Assembly (NCBI GenBank): GCA_020310875.1
Contig: CM035441.1
Span: forward strand, 91,702,495-91,766,494
Length of the DNA stretch: 64,000 nt
Origin: Ceratopteris richardii
Lineage: Eukaryota > Streptophyta > Polypodiopsida > Polypodiales > Pteridaceae
Direction of reading: 5' to 3'
The translations under genes and the position numbers were made by a program. Positions 9,457 to 20,321 of the stretch are shown piece after piece (position 1 is the stretch's first letter; each line of letters starts with the position of its first letter). The notes below the pieces were generated by a model. It saw nothing but the letters and a program-made list of their open reading frames with translations. It searched no databases and was not told where the DNA came from.

Positions 9457-9596
9457 CAATTTTGTCCAAATATCATTACTATCTTCTTTAGTGCCCTTGT
9501 TGCAAGTTCTTGTGCTTTTTCATCCAGAATAAATATTGTCTTGCTCTTTTTTTTTGCTCCATATTCCCTGTATCAAACGTACTTACACTTCATTTT
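9457..9596. repeat. Block copy C, segment c (left part)
   Basis: This matches copy A 4672-4815: CCAAATATCATTACTATCTT, then the TTGCAAGTTCTTGTGC region and a stretch ending ACTTACACTTCAT. The copy begins at the same point where LINE I sits in copy A. It is split at 9597 by the long LINE II, and the rest is at 14476. Confidence 0.7.
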
Positions 9597-9859
9597 TTTT
9601 GAGAGAACAAGAAGTTTATTAAAAGTGCAGGAAAAAGATAATTGCAATAGATAAATCCATCTTGAACAGATGTCCAATGCAAGCTTCCAAGAATTGCATC
9701 ATGGAGAGCGTGTCAGGGGAATACATAGCCAACAGAGAGTCCTTCCATCTATTGGATCTCAACCCTTTTAAAACAGAAAAGTGGTTGAAGTTCCTAGACT
9801 TGGTATCCCTAATAGACTTTTTACAAAGCAAATTATGTTCTTAATGCCTTGATTACAAG

Positions 9860-11108
9860 ATTAATAATAATCCTTAGACTTCTTGGAGAATAAATGTTGA
9901 TTCCTGTTCTTCCATATGTGCCAAATAATGTGAGCTCTCAAGGTCTGCCACAGAGCAACATCCAAGTTGTTGCTAACACCCAAGAGAATTTCCTTGTAGC
10001 CAAGAGGAGGGCAAGAATTGACTAAGCAGTACAAGTTCAACAGTCTCGTGAATTTTTGGGCATTAACACACTGAATGAACAAATGAGGGAGGTCCTCAAT
10101 TTGACCACAAAAAGAACAGTTTCATGCATTGATATTAAACTTCATTGCCTTGTTACCAGTCCACATGCCTTGATGCATAATAAGCCACAGAAGATGAGCT
10201 TGTTTGGAGGTAGCAACAAAGGCCCAAATAGTTCTAAACCTCTACTGCCATTGATGAGGGTTCCATTGAAATTTCCATCTAACATTAAGCTTGTTGAGAA
10301 CACTTTTGACAATGCATACTGGCTTTTTGAAATTCCTGTACATATTAGTAGCTACATCTTCCAGCTCAATCCACTTGTGATAATTGTACTTGCACATTTT
10401 GTCTAGAAGCTAAGATCTTTTATCTAGCAGCACCTGTTTGCATAAAGGGGAAAGGCCATTAGTCTCTTGTATAAAATTAGCACTTACTACCTGGTTGTTG
10501 AGGGAGATTCAAATCCAGCCTTCCTGCACTTGTTCATCCTGATCGAAAGATGAAGAGGATTAGTGCTAGAAAACCAACCAACCCAAATTGAGCTTTGTAG
10601 GATAAAAGAGACATTGTTTTCAAAATAAATAGGGATTTTGTAAATGTTCTTAACAGACATCCAAGCATTCCAAAAAGAGAAAATCAATTTACTTCCCCTA
10701 GGGGTAAAATGAACAAGAGAAGTAATAAGATCCCAAATATTGATATTACTCTAGCTTTTGAAACCTGTAACATAAAAATTCTTTATGTTTCTTTCAATGA
10801 GAAAGGACCAAAAGTCAGTAGAATTAGTGGCCCTTAATATCCATTTAGTTGCCATTTGAATAGCCATTTTAGAAGGAGATATTATGCCAAGACCACCTTC
10901 ATCCTTTCTTAAGCAACATACTTTCCAAGAAACTTTAGGTATCTTGCTACTAGACTAAGACCCACCCCACAAAAACCTTCTAGATAGAGCAATGACCTGG
11001 GAAATTTGCTTTTTATTAGGCATCCAACAAACAAAAAATAGGTGAGAACCGAGAGAATAAAGTGCTTTAGAACAAACAATCTTTGAGATAAATTTTGTTG
11101 AAAGGACA
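9860..11108 (-). pseudogene. LINE II ORF2: thumb and zf-RVT remnants
   Basis: On the minus strand SRRFLWGG and the KDEGGLGIISPSKM block (about 11000-10870) mark the region after the RT palm. An open stretch (10687-10487) and the zf-RVT area (about 10150-10050) follow. Then comes LGYKEILLGVSNNLDVALW with HIIWHIWKNRN (10000-9900), near-identical in design to 1060-1160. Several frame breaks lie between them. After 9860 only the 3' UTR remains. Confidence 0.7.
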
Positions 11109-11109
11109 T

Positions 11110-12985
11110 CTAGTGGAAGACTTTGTTTCTGAATTTGTCAAAGATCCAACTCCATCTCTGTTCAAAAGTCACACCAAAACCCAAGGGAATACTTAGTAGC
11201 CTGAAAACAACATCTTCTTGCATAATGTCACATTTATTTTTCACAACACAAGCATGAAAAATATTGTTAGAAGCATAAAAACCAGTTTTAGAATGATTAA
11301 CCATTGAACCACTAGCAAGACAAAACAATTGAAGACAATGCAAAAGATTCTCAGTCAACAAGTCATCAGCCAAAGTGATCATATTAGTGTCATCTGCAAA
11401 CATCTGAAGGTCAAGTTGAGAGGAAGCCCCTAGGATCACTAGACCTTTTATCGTACCTTGCTCTATACAGTCTCTCACCAACTAGCCTAGAGAATCTCTA
11501 GTAATGGCAAACAAGAGGGGGGCAAGGGGACAACTTTGCCTAATAGACTTGCATAGCTGAAAGGAGTGAAAAAGATGCCCATTCATAGCCATCTTGGAGT
11601 TAGCATTTCCAGAGAGAATACTTGTATATTTAATGAACCTTTTACCAGCCCCAATGTCATTCAAAGACTGGAGGATAACATCCCACTCAATTTTGTCATA
11701 AGCTTTATAAAAAACCACTTTAAAAAAGAAAGTATCAATCTTACTCTCTTTAGCAAACTCTAAACCTTCCCATATAGAGATAATGGCATGCAAAATATAC
11801 CTACCTCTAATGAAACCTTTCTGTTCAGGAAGAATGATCCTGTCCATAATAGGACTAAGCCTTCTAACCAAAGAAGAGGCAAAAATTTTATACAAAGAAG
11901 TCAGACAAGAGATAGGTCTCCAGTTATTTAAGTCATCCTTAGCTTCTTTTTTGTGAACTAGCTTAATCACACCAGAATTGACAAAAGAAGAAAGATTACC
12001 TCTCCTTATGGCCTTTTGCCACACCAAAAGAATGAAGGGCACAATAGAATCAACAAGCTCATGAAAAAATTCATGAGGAATACCATAAGGAGCAGGAGAT
12101 TTGCAGAGTTTCAATACAAATGGTTTCTTTAACCTCACCAACAAAGAGGGGCAAGTCCAAGATAGAGACCATGTGTTGAGGAACCATTTTCTTCCTTTTA
12201 AGGGCAATAGTGGCCCTAGCCCTCTAGATATCCCCCCCCCACCCCCCCTCTTGGGAGGCCTAAAGAAAACATTGGTAAAGAAGCCAATGGCCTCTTGCAA
12301 ATTCTCCTTAATAGTAGTAGCATAATTACCAGAATTCTTTTTCAACATGGGGACAAAGTCCCTAGCTTTCTTTTTCTTTATCAGATCAAACTTATGCTTG
12401 TTAGGTCTATCGACCTTCCTAGCCCAAAATTCTCTGGAGAAGGCAAGAGCACCACTAGCTAAGAGGTAGTCTTCATACCTCAACCTATCTTGGAGATCAA
12501 GAAGTTTTTGACTCTTCATGTGATCATCCATGTTCCCATTGGTAACATTATCTATATCTCTCAGAATCATCATTCTCCTTTTGTACCTAACTTCCTTGGC
12601 TTGAAGCTTATACTTGGTGAAAAGTGTTTGAGTGTCTCTTATAGATGTTTCCCAAGCAATGACAGGAGAGCACTTAGTAGTAAAATGGTCTCTAAAAATA
12701 TCTTTAGTCTTCTCTTTAACACACTTCAACTTTAGGAGGGAAGCATCTAGATGAGGCCATCCAACTTTATAATCAGGGGAATCCCTAAAGAGTTTAATCA
12801 CCAAAGGAGAATGAACAGACAATTTCAAAGACAGGTCAATATCACACTTGTATTGTCAAAGGTCATGCAACTTGTTAATATTCATGTAGCATCTATCTAG
12901 TCTAGCAGAAAGAGGCCTATTAGCACTCTTATTATTCCAGGTATGGCCAAAGTAGTCAGAACAATCAACAAGATTTAGAGACTTA
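11110..12985 (-). pseudogene. LINE II ORF2: linker and reverse transcriptase
   Basis: A frame of 448 codons (12828-11482) covers the linker and the first RT half: NNWRPISCLTSLYKIF, then LPEQKGFIRGRYILH, then CPLAPLLFAI. The first catalytic block reads FKVVFYKAYDKIEWD where active copies have D-F-D, so the catalytic Asp is gone. A G-rich insert (RPPKRGGGGGI, near 12230) interrupts the linker. After the stop at 11482 the next frame (11481-11110) holds the second catalytic block LQMFADDTNMI and FRLLSIPLGF. The RT is therefore inactive by both a stop and an active-site change. Confidence 0.85.
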
Positions 12986-12986
12986 A

Positions 12987-13517
12987 TCATATTAAGCCAA
13001 TACTTTTTTTCATCATCATGCAAATATTATCAGGATTACCAGATCTATCTTTCTCAAACATGACCATATTGAAATCACCTATCAGAATCACATCATCAGA
13101 CAAGTCAGAAAGCTCTATCCAGCACACACTTCTTTCAGCACTATTATTGGAAGCATACACACTAACAATAGTATAGTTGATAGGGTCCTTACATCTAAGA
13201 GCCACCCATCGATTGGATTTACTGTAGATAAGTTCCTCAATACAATGAGAGAGGTTGGAAACAATACCTAGAGCAGCAACACCTTTTATGTTAGTATGAG
13301 CACCTTTTCTGTTAGTATGCTTAGTAAAATACCATATGTGGTTGCTAGAAGCAATCTGCAAATTAGAGAACAACTCAAGAACACCAATCTTTAGCTCTTG
13401 AAGACAAATGAAATCAGGCATAAAAGAGCTATCCTTAATCCATTTGTTGAAAACTTTACCTCTCACTAGATCAATGATACCTTTAATATTTAGAGAAATA
13501 AGCTTAATCAAATCCAT
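12987..13517 (-). pseudogene. LINE II ORF2 N-terminus: APE-type endonuclease
   Basis: The frame begins MDLIKLISLNIKGI at 13517, the usual start of plant L1 ORF2. Endonuclease landmarks follow in order: SLNIKG (first Asn), CLQELK (catalytic Glu), VSVYASNN (about residue 119) and IGDFNMV (catalytic Asp and Asn, about residue 147). The frame is lost about 20 codons later, near 12990. Coding sequence continues in another frame (SARLDRCYMNINKLHDL), so there is a frameshift. The enzyme would nick the target DNA for target-primed reverse transcription. Confidence 0.85.
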
Positions 13518-13735
13518 GAAAAAGACAAGTTAACAATCAGTCCAACAAATAGAGATAGAGCATATTACTTTCTAAGGTTTTTAAGGGGTTTAATAATAGA
13601 CCCTGACACTCTGAATGCTTCTTTTCTCTTGGATTTAGCTTTTTTAGATTCATGTTGGTTAGCAGTTGTTTGCATTTCAAGATCCTCTAAAGTATTGTTA
13701 TTATTCTGAATGTTCTAAATTTTTTCATTATCATG

Positions 13736-14231
13736 CTAAGAAACCTGCTTAGTGAACTCATCAAGTTCATATTTATCTTTATCTAAAACATCATCTCCTG
13801 AGGAGGAGTGAGGAGAGGTGTTACCAACACAAGGGGTTTCTTTCTTGTTTTTTCTGCTATCCACATAGGTCCACTCACCCTCATGCTCCTGTTGAGTAGA
13901 AACAGAAGGATTCACACATTTACCTAGTTCTTGAGAGGATTGAGGTCCTGAAACATTGTCATCACCATTAGCATCCAAAAAATTAAAAGGATTAGAAACA
14001 TCTTCTAAGAGAACATCAAATTTTTTGCTCCAATTATTGGGAGGCCCTTTTTTTGCTTTACTCTTTGATTTCTTATGATGATTGTTATCTTGCTGACCAT
14101 TCTTTCCTTTAATATTGTCCTTTTCATCATTGTTTTCCTTTTTTCTAACAAGGAGAGGGCAGTCTTTAATTAGATGCCCTTGTTTAAAACAATTAAAGCA
14201 CAAATAAGCTAGGGTTTCTTCAATTCGGGAC
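13736..14231 (-). pseudogene. LINE II ORF1, C-terminal part with CCHC knuckle
   Basis: An open frame of about 160 codons starts upstream of a zinc knuckle CFNCFKQGHLIKDC (C-x2-C-x4-H-x4-C; 14200-14159). It continues through a Lys- and Asn-rich basic stretch (KKSKSKAKKG) into an acidic, Ser-rich tail. In plant L1 elements ORF1 binds the element RNA and forms particles with ORF2. The N-terminal domain is missing at the 5' truncation. The frame has no internal stop, and ends about 220 bases before the endonuclease begins. Confidence 0.75.
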
Positions 14232-14248
14232 TTGAGAGAGAGAGAGAG

Positions 14249-14475
14249 GTTGAGCTGAAGCCTACTCCTCGAGCTTTAACTTTGAAAGTGCAACTGTACA
14301 AGTGAATGGACATAGTACCGGCGGGACCTCTCGTATCCCATAAAACAGTGGTTGGACAAGGTTATAACATTACGACTAGTTTAATTGGCCAAAGCCATAC
14401 ATGTCTAGCTCGAGGCTTGAACCTTGGACCTCCACCTCAAGAGGCCAAAGCTCAACCAACTACCCTACTAGACAT
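14249..14475 (-). mobile_element. SINE family A, copy 4 (reverse)
   Basis: On the minus strand the head has TCTAGTAGGGTAGTTGGTTG (A-box-like) and AAGGTTCAAGCCTCGAG (B-box-like) about 40 bp on. The tail (CCGGTACTATGTCC, then AGTTGCACTTTC) is that of family A. Instead of a poly-A tract it ends at a GA repeat (14232-14248) against the 5' end of LINE II. It carries more differences than copies 1-3. Confidence 0.75.
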
Positions 14476-14960
14476 GGACATTTCATATTCTGTTGCTTGT
14501 CACAATGGATTATGGCGTTACTCCTTGCCGATGCTACTCCAGCCTTCTAGCATGTCTGTCTTCTATCACATACAGTGTTTTGTCTTCACGTTTGTTCTTT
14601 TCAAAAGTACTATTCTATTCATTTTAAAGCCTAAACTTGATTTTTTTTAGAAAAACAAGAGTAAGGAGAGCGGCATTCGAATTACAATATAAATTATTTG
14701 GATAATTAAATTATGCGTACAAAATTTTGTAGCTGTAAATTTTCCATGTTTCAGCCATTAAGATTTTGTTGGGGGGGGGGGGTAGCTGCCTGAGAATGCT
14801 GTGGGTCTGAAACATATTGGCCTTGAATTTGATAAATTAGTATTGCCATATGAAAGTAACTCGACAATTCCCTGCTTCCATTGCCTAGTGTGAATCCACA
14901 CTAAAAGAACCGTCTTATATATGAAAATAGAGCAATATGGCTTAGCCAAGAAATAACAAT
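14476..14960. repeat. Block copy C, segments c (right) and d
   Basis: This matches copy B 8225-8395 (ATTCTGTTGC, then GGCGTTACTCCTTGCC) and copy A 5030-5225 (TTTTCCATGTTTCAGCCATT, then GTGGGTCTGAAACATATTGG). It contains a run of 12 G at 14771-14782. Homology ends near 14876; the last 80 bases are unclassified. Confidence 0.7.
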
Positions 14961-15244
14961 TTCCATTCTAAGGTTACCATAAAATTGGGAAGAGGGGAGC
15001 GCTTGGGTTTCTGTATCTGAATGATCCTCATGCCCTATTGCTCACATGCATTCTGGTTTTGTTATTCGTCTTTTATTATCTCATGCTTGCTTGACATAGT
15101 GGTTCTTCTTGCTATATTCTTTGGAGCCTCCCCCTTTTGGAGAGGGCATGGCTTTGCATGAAACTCTATGTGATAGGCTATCACATGTAGGTGATATGCT
15201 TGTCGTCTCCCCCAACTTTCATGCTGGGTCTTTGACATAACGCT
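14961..15244. other. Unclassified spacer
   Basis: I see no gene or known repeat. An open minus-strand frame runs in from the copia fragment on the right but loses family similarity at about 15245. Confidence 0.35.
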
Positions 15245-15560
15245 ATGAATGCCCAAATAATGATGAAAATGCCCCGAATTCAACATCTCAAAAGAGGCAT
15301 GCAAATCAATCTTAAACTCAACAATATGCTTCTCATTAGGACAACCGAACAACATAGCATCACTGTATAGAACAATGATAAAAGATACATCATCTCCACA
15401 CTTAAACATATAAGGTGTTCTCAATTGGACTATTCTTGAAACCATGTGCTAACAAGTAGGCATGTAGTTTTTCATACCAAGCACGTGGTGCTTGGTTCAA
15501 ACCATATAATGCCTTTTCCAACTTGAACACTCTGTTTTCATGCCCCTTTTGCAATGCCTA
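15245..15560 (-). mobile_element. Ty1/copia fragment, inverted (RT part)
   Basis: This is a fossil fragment of the copia family found four times in this window. On the minus strand it keeps the RT stretch around the catalytic box region and HHYLGIH, similar to 32607-32440. It is broken and about 315 bp long. It lies head-to-head against the forward fragment starting at 15624, with about 60 bp of unrelated sequence between them. Confidence 0.75.
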
Positions 15561-15623
15561 TATGGCCGGTACAATGGTGACTTACATGAAAAATTGTAGA
15601 TATTTTAACCCCATGGTTACAGG

Positions 15624-18060
15624 TGTCCCACTAAAGCATTGCAGTCTATCACTCTGTATGAGTCTTGGCATGGTCGTATGCCATCTCTTGCTCACTTGCA
15701 TGTTTTTGGTTGTCTGGCATATGCATTAGTGCCTCAACAACAACGTAGGAAATTAGATGATAAAGCAGTGAAATGTATTTTTGTTGGGTATAGTTCTGAA
15801 AGCAAGGGCTATCATCTATATCATTCATAGACTAAATACATTTTTGGTTATCTGTGATGTTGTTTTTGTGGAAGATGCTATTCAGCCATTACTTTCATGT
15901 ACTAAGGAGACATCAGTTAGCTACAAAGACATGTATGACACTTTGCTGCCTCTTTTTATAGGTGGATAGGCTAGTGCTGGTTCTAATGAGGCAACTTCTC
16001 AACCTTTACAGGTTTCATGTGATGATGTAAGTCATTCCATTTCTCATGCAGATTTACATGATGCACTTGTTGATGAGAGAGTTGATATTTGAGGAGGCAA
16101 AAACTATGCCAAAATGGCTAGTGCAAACTTCACGTGACAGCAAATTAGATGCACCTCTATCATATCGTACTCCTTTTGGCTCTCATCTTTTGCATCAGAT
16201 TGCTATGCTATGGCTATCTCTAGTCTCTGTGATGAGAATGAGCTTGTTTTTTTTTATGAAGCACAAAATTTAGAAAATTTGATGTTTACTATGCGATCAG
16301 AATATGATGATATCATGAAAAATGGTACCAGGCCTTTGTGTGACTTGCCTCCTGGCAAGAAGGCACTAAGTGGGTATACAAGCTCAAGTGTAAGCCTAAT
16401 GGAATAGATGATAGGTATAAGGCTTGGCTTGTTGCAAAGGGTTATGTGTACGAAAGAGGCATTGATTTTGATGAGACCTTCTCACCTACATGTCAAATGA
16501 CTACTGTTCATAGCATCTGTGCACTTGCAACTCATGGTTGGAATGTAAATCAGTAAGACATTAAATGTGCATTTGTGAATGGTAACTTGCATGAAGAAGT
16601 GTATGCTTTTCAGCCCCGTGGCTTTGTGCAAAAAGGGCGTGAAAACCAAGTGTGCAGATTGAAAAAGGCATTATATGGTTTGAAGCAAGCAACATGTGCT
16701 TGGTATGAAAAGTTACATGCCTATCTGATTGCACATGGTTTTGAGAGCAGTCCAATTGAGAGCACCTTATTTAAGCATGCAAATGATGTGCGTATGATCA
16801 ATGTTTTGTATGTTGATGACATGTTGCTCATTGGTCCTCATGAGAAGCATATTGCTGATTTTAAGGCTGATCTGCATGCCTAATTTGAGGTGTCAGATTT
16901 GGGGCATTTGCATCATTATTTGGGCATTCAATTTATGCAAGTTGATGGTAGAATAGCTTTGTGTCAAACAAAATATATTGACACATTATTGCAACATTTT
17001 GGCCTTGAATACTATAAACCCATTGCCAATCCTATGGAAACATATTTATGATTGAGTCTTCATGATGCTAGAGATGCATTTGATGCTATTCTCTATCAAC
17101 AGGCTATTGAATGATTGGTTTACTTATGCATTAGTCCGCCTGATATTTAGTTTGTTGTCTCACAGATGAGGAGGTTTATGCATTGCCCAGGTGTCAAGCA
17201 TTGGTAGGTGGTTAAGTGCATCTTTTGCTACTTGAGTGGTTCCCGGCTATTTGGATTGTTTTATCCCAAAGGGGGATCACTACCACTAGATTTACATTTT
17301 TCTGCCTATGATTGGGCTGGTTGATATGACACTCATGTGTCCAGCAGTGGTTTTTGCTTCATGTTTGGTAGCTCATGCATATCTTGGTTTAGCAAGAAGC
17401 AGCCTACTATGGCCACTTCTATTTTTGAGGTTGAATATATGGTAGCTTTCATAGCGACTGTTGAGTGTGTGTGGCTCAAAAGGCTTATGGCTAATTTGGG
17501 TGTTGATGAGTCTTCTACGACCATGTTCATTGATAGTTAAAGCGCATTAGCGCTTGCAAGGAACCCTATGTTCCATGCTCACCCTAAGCACATTGAGGTG
17601 CACTATCATTATGTCAGGGAGAGGTTCTGTGCTGGAGAGGTCAGTTTGGCATATGTGCCCACACAGGAGAACATTGTAGACCTTTTCATAAAGGCTCTGC
17701 CTAGGGAGAAGTTTGAAGCTTTTGCAAAGCTTTGGGCTTACTTCCTTTTGTGGATTGATTCCACATAGCTTGACACTTCCTTATACATGAGTTCCAACTC
17801 CTTGTTCATCGCCTCACTCCCAAGGGGGATTTGTTGATATATTTAGGTAGTGATGTGCGTGAACACACTAGGACCACCAAGGCAACTTTTTTCCCTTTTT
17901 AAGAGGTTTTCCCCCAGCTTGTATATATGCCTATAACCCTAATGGGTCACTTATATTTGTACATTCTAGTGGTAATACATTTAATATTGTGTGTTGTGCT
18001 TCAAGCTTCTTCTTCTTCCTTGTGCTGTTTGCATGCTTCCACATACCTTGAACTCCAACA
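15624..18060 (+). mobile_element. Ty1/copia element, 5'-truncated, with 3' LTR
   Basis: A forward fossil copia of the same family as 18780-24859. It begins inside the last part of integrase (15624-15840), passes the linker (to 16250), RT (about 16270-17000) and RNase H (about 17300-17730), and has a purine tract (CAAGGGGGAT, about 17821-17830) before the 3' LTR. The 5' LTR, gag, protease and most of integrase are absent. It is heavily broken (many breaks) and looks older than the other forward copy. Confidence 0.9.
17832..18060 (+). repeat. Copia 3' LTR (truncated element)
   Basis: It starts TGTTGATATATTTAGGTAG and ends CTCCAACA, the same ends as the LTRs at 24632-24859, and is about 229 bp long. 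A TATA-like GTATATATGCC lies near 17920. Confidence 0.85.
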
Positions 18061-18480
18061 TTATACACTTCCATACAAATAATTAACACACACATAATAT
18101 ATATACTTACATATATGCACCTTTTAGGTGCATACATATGCACATAATGATACATAAACACACCATTTTGATGCACACATGCACATTGATAGACACATTG
18201 ATATCATGAACACACATGAAACCATACAGATACATCATCGAACCACACTCATTCACATAGATAACACATTTATACTCACATAAATACTCCCATACATAGG
18301 TAATCATATCATGCACATTCAGATACACAACAATACACATAGATATAGAAACACATGCACATTTAAGAACATTCATTCCCATGAATTGACACACACATAT
18401 ATACATGTCCAAATACACTCACATACATAAATTCACATTCACATAGAGTCAATGCCCTCACACATTTACATGAATACAAA
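18061..18480. repeat. Low-complexity CACATA-rich tract
   Basis: Over about 400 bases ACACA, CATA and CACAT words alternate irregularly (for example ACATACATAAATTCACATTC). It looks like a decayed microsatellite. Long open frames here on the minus strand are side effects of the low complexity and are not genes. Confidence 0.6.
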
Positions 18481-18779
18481 CTATTGGGATATTCTTTAGT
18501 TGAAAGGGGCTTGAGTGTTTGTAGGGAAAAAGTAGAGAAGAAGAAAGAAGACAAGTTGCATCGAATCCTTTGTGCCTTGATTAATAGAAATAATTACAAT
18601 GTCTTTTGTCTAGAATGGCAAATAATACCCTCTATGTGTAACACTTTTAGGACAAAGAAGTACACTCAAGTACAACAAAATACCATGATTACTTGTGTAT
18701 TCAACCTCTCTCCATTCCTTCACCTTGTCTAGTAGCTTGCCCTTGTGCACTCCTTGCAATCAAGCTTCCAATAAGGTTG
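18481..18779. other. Spacer before copia element A
   Basis: No gene or repeat was recognised. The right end carries the 5-bp TSD GGTTG (18775-18779) of the copia element. Confidence 0.5.
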
Positions 18780-19966
18780 TGTTGATATATTTAGGTAGTG
18801 ATGTGTGTGAACACTCTAGGACCGCCGGGGCACTTTTTTCCCTCTTTAGGAGGTTTTTTTCTCCCCCCTTGTATATACGCCTATTGCTCTAATGGGCTAC
18901 TTATCTTTGTACATTCTCTAGTAATACATTCAGTATTGTGTGTTATGCTCTGTTGAGCCTGGCAAGGTCGAAACCAATCAAAGTTAAAATCAAGGGTCAA
19001 AGTGCACAGGTAGTGCACTCCCAATTGGCATAAAATGAAGACTTTTAATTGTTCAAAGATTGCAGAAGTATTTGTTGAATTCCCTTAAGGACAAAGGGTG
19101 TGTTTAAGGTAATATGGAGGGTCCAGGTGAACCCCTCTTGGGTACAACAGTGACTAATTAAAAAAAAAAAGGGGAAAAGGTAAAGGTACGTGAAGCGGCC
19201 GGTAGGCACATGTGGGAATAAGGCCACCCAATCAAAACTTTCCTTTGGTCTAAAGTCACTACAGGACAAAGAAGCAGTTCGTTGGCCGCCACCTAAAAAG
19301 AGAATCTTGGGACATCAAAGGGCCCAAGAGCCCATGGCAGTTAGAGGTCACGGGACCAGGTATTCAAAAAGAAAGGCAAAGGCTATTAGGGGGATGTAGG
19401 AGATAGTGGAGAGGGAGAGCTTCAGAGGAAGCAAGAAAGAGAAGTAAAGAGCCCCCAGTGCGCGACGGCACTTAGAAGCAGAAGTGAAGAGCACAAGAAG
19501 GAAAGAAGAAGGTGTGCAGAGAAGAAGGTGGAGTTAGAATCCAAGAGTCCCAAGAATCCCAAGGTCTGTGGTGTATGCGCCGCGAAAGTATCCATTCCTC
19601 AGCTTGGTGGAGGCTTAGTGCAAGGTGTGCACAAGGGAAGCATAAAGCAAGTGGAGGACTAGTGCGAAAGAGGTCGCTGACAGAAGACTTGAGATAAATG
19701 GTCTTGGTAATTGAATATTCTCCGAAGTTGTATTTAGTCATTGACTTGGACTGTATTTAGTCATTGTAATTGCTTCAACGTAATCAACATTCGAGCTTCC
19801 AGGAGTATTTAGTCATTCAAGTTTTCAAGGTTATTCCATTTCCATCATCTCCTTTTTCTCCTACAAACCCTCAAACTCCTTCTTGTTCACGAATCCCCAA
19901 CATGCTCCAAGCTTCTTCTTCTTCCTTGTGTTGTTTGCGTGCTTCCGTAGATGTCTAAATCCAACA
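18780..19966 (+). repeat. Copia A 5' LTR, split by a nested LTR
   Basis: The LTR halves are 18780-18950 and 19903-19966, together about 230 bp after allowing for the TSD. This matches the 228-bp 3' LTR. The ends are TGTTG and CAACA. Confidence 0.9.
18951..19902. mobile_element. Solo LTR of a different family, nested
   Basis: A 952-bp sequence with LTR-type ends (TGTTGAGCC and CCCCAACA) is inserted in the copia 5' LTR and flanked by a 5-bp TSD, TGCTC (18946-18950 and 19903-19907). It has no internal coding region, so it is a solo LTR left by LTR-LTR recombination. Near its right end GTATTTAGTCATT occurs three times (19729, 19751 and 19805). It resembles no other LTR in the window. The superfamily is unknown. 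Confidence 0.85.
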
Positions 19967-19968
19967 AT

Positions 19969-19980
19969 TGGTATCAGAGC
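19969..19980 (+). promoter_or_regulatory. Primer-binding site, initiator tRNA-Met
   Basis: TGGTATCAGAGC is complementary to the 3' end of plant initiator tRNA-Met. It starts three bases after the 5' LTR and is the usual minus-strand primer site of plant copia elements. Confidence 0.9.
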
Positions 19981-20321
19981 AGGTCACCACTTCATCTAGG
20001 GTGTTGTCTACACCTCTCTAGTTGCAGTCTCAGATTCGTACGAAATTTGGTACGTTTAATCAGGGTGTTTCATAGATCAAAACAGCTTTGCTGTGTGGTG
20101 GCGAAATCACGATCTGAGCTCGTTTTGGCCTTCGAACGCACTATCATAGTGCTTGTGTAGGCTATTTCATCTTTTTGTACCAAAGGTATATACCAGTTTC
20201 GGTCTGCCAGTATAAGTGTCTCAAAGTTTGCTACAGGTCTAGCAAAATTTGTTTGGACAGTTCTGTTCAACTTTTTGAGATACAATCAATTTTTTGCATC
20301 AAGGTATTTTAGTTACTGTCC

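Larger units (their letters stand above)
9597..14231 (-). mobile_element. LINE II (L1-type), long reverse copy
   Basis: At about 4.6 kb this is the most complete L1-type LINE here. Read on the minus strand it has an ORF1 C-terminal part with a zinc knuckle (14231-13736), an apurinic-type endonuclease (13517-12990), an ORF2 linker and RT (12985-11110), the thumb and zf-RVT regions (about 11080-9860), and a 3' end marked by the T run at 9594-9600. The 5' end lies inside ORF1, next to a GA repeat and SINE A copy 4. It sits inside block copy C. The host flanks ACTTCAT and TTTCAT suggest a short, imperfect TSD. Confidence 0.85.

Noticed and set aside
12230-12250. C-run as a regulatory G-quadruplex site
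   Set aside because: It is a single short homopolymer inside a LINE pseudogene; nothing indicates a function.
18107-18554. Minus-strand frames rich in Cys, Met and Val
   Set aside because: They run through a CACATA-rich low-complexity tract and reflect its composition.
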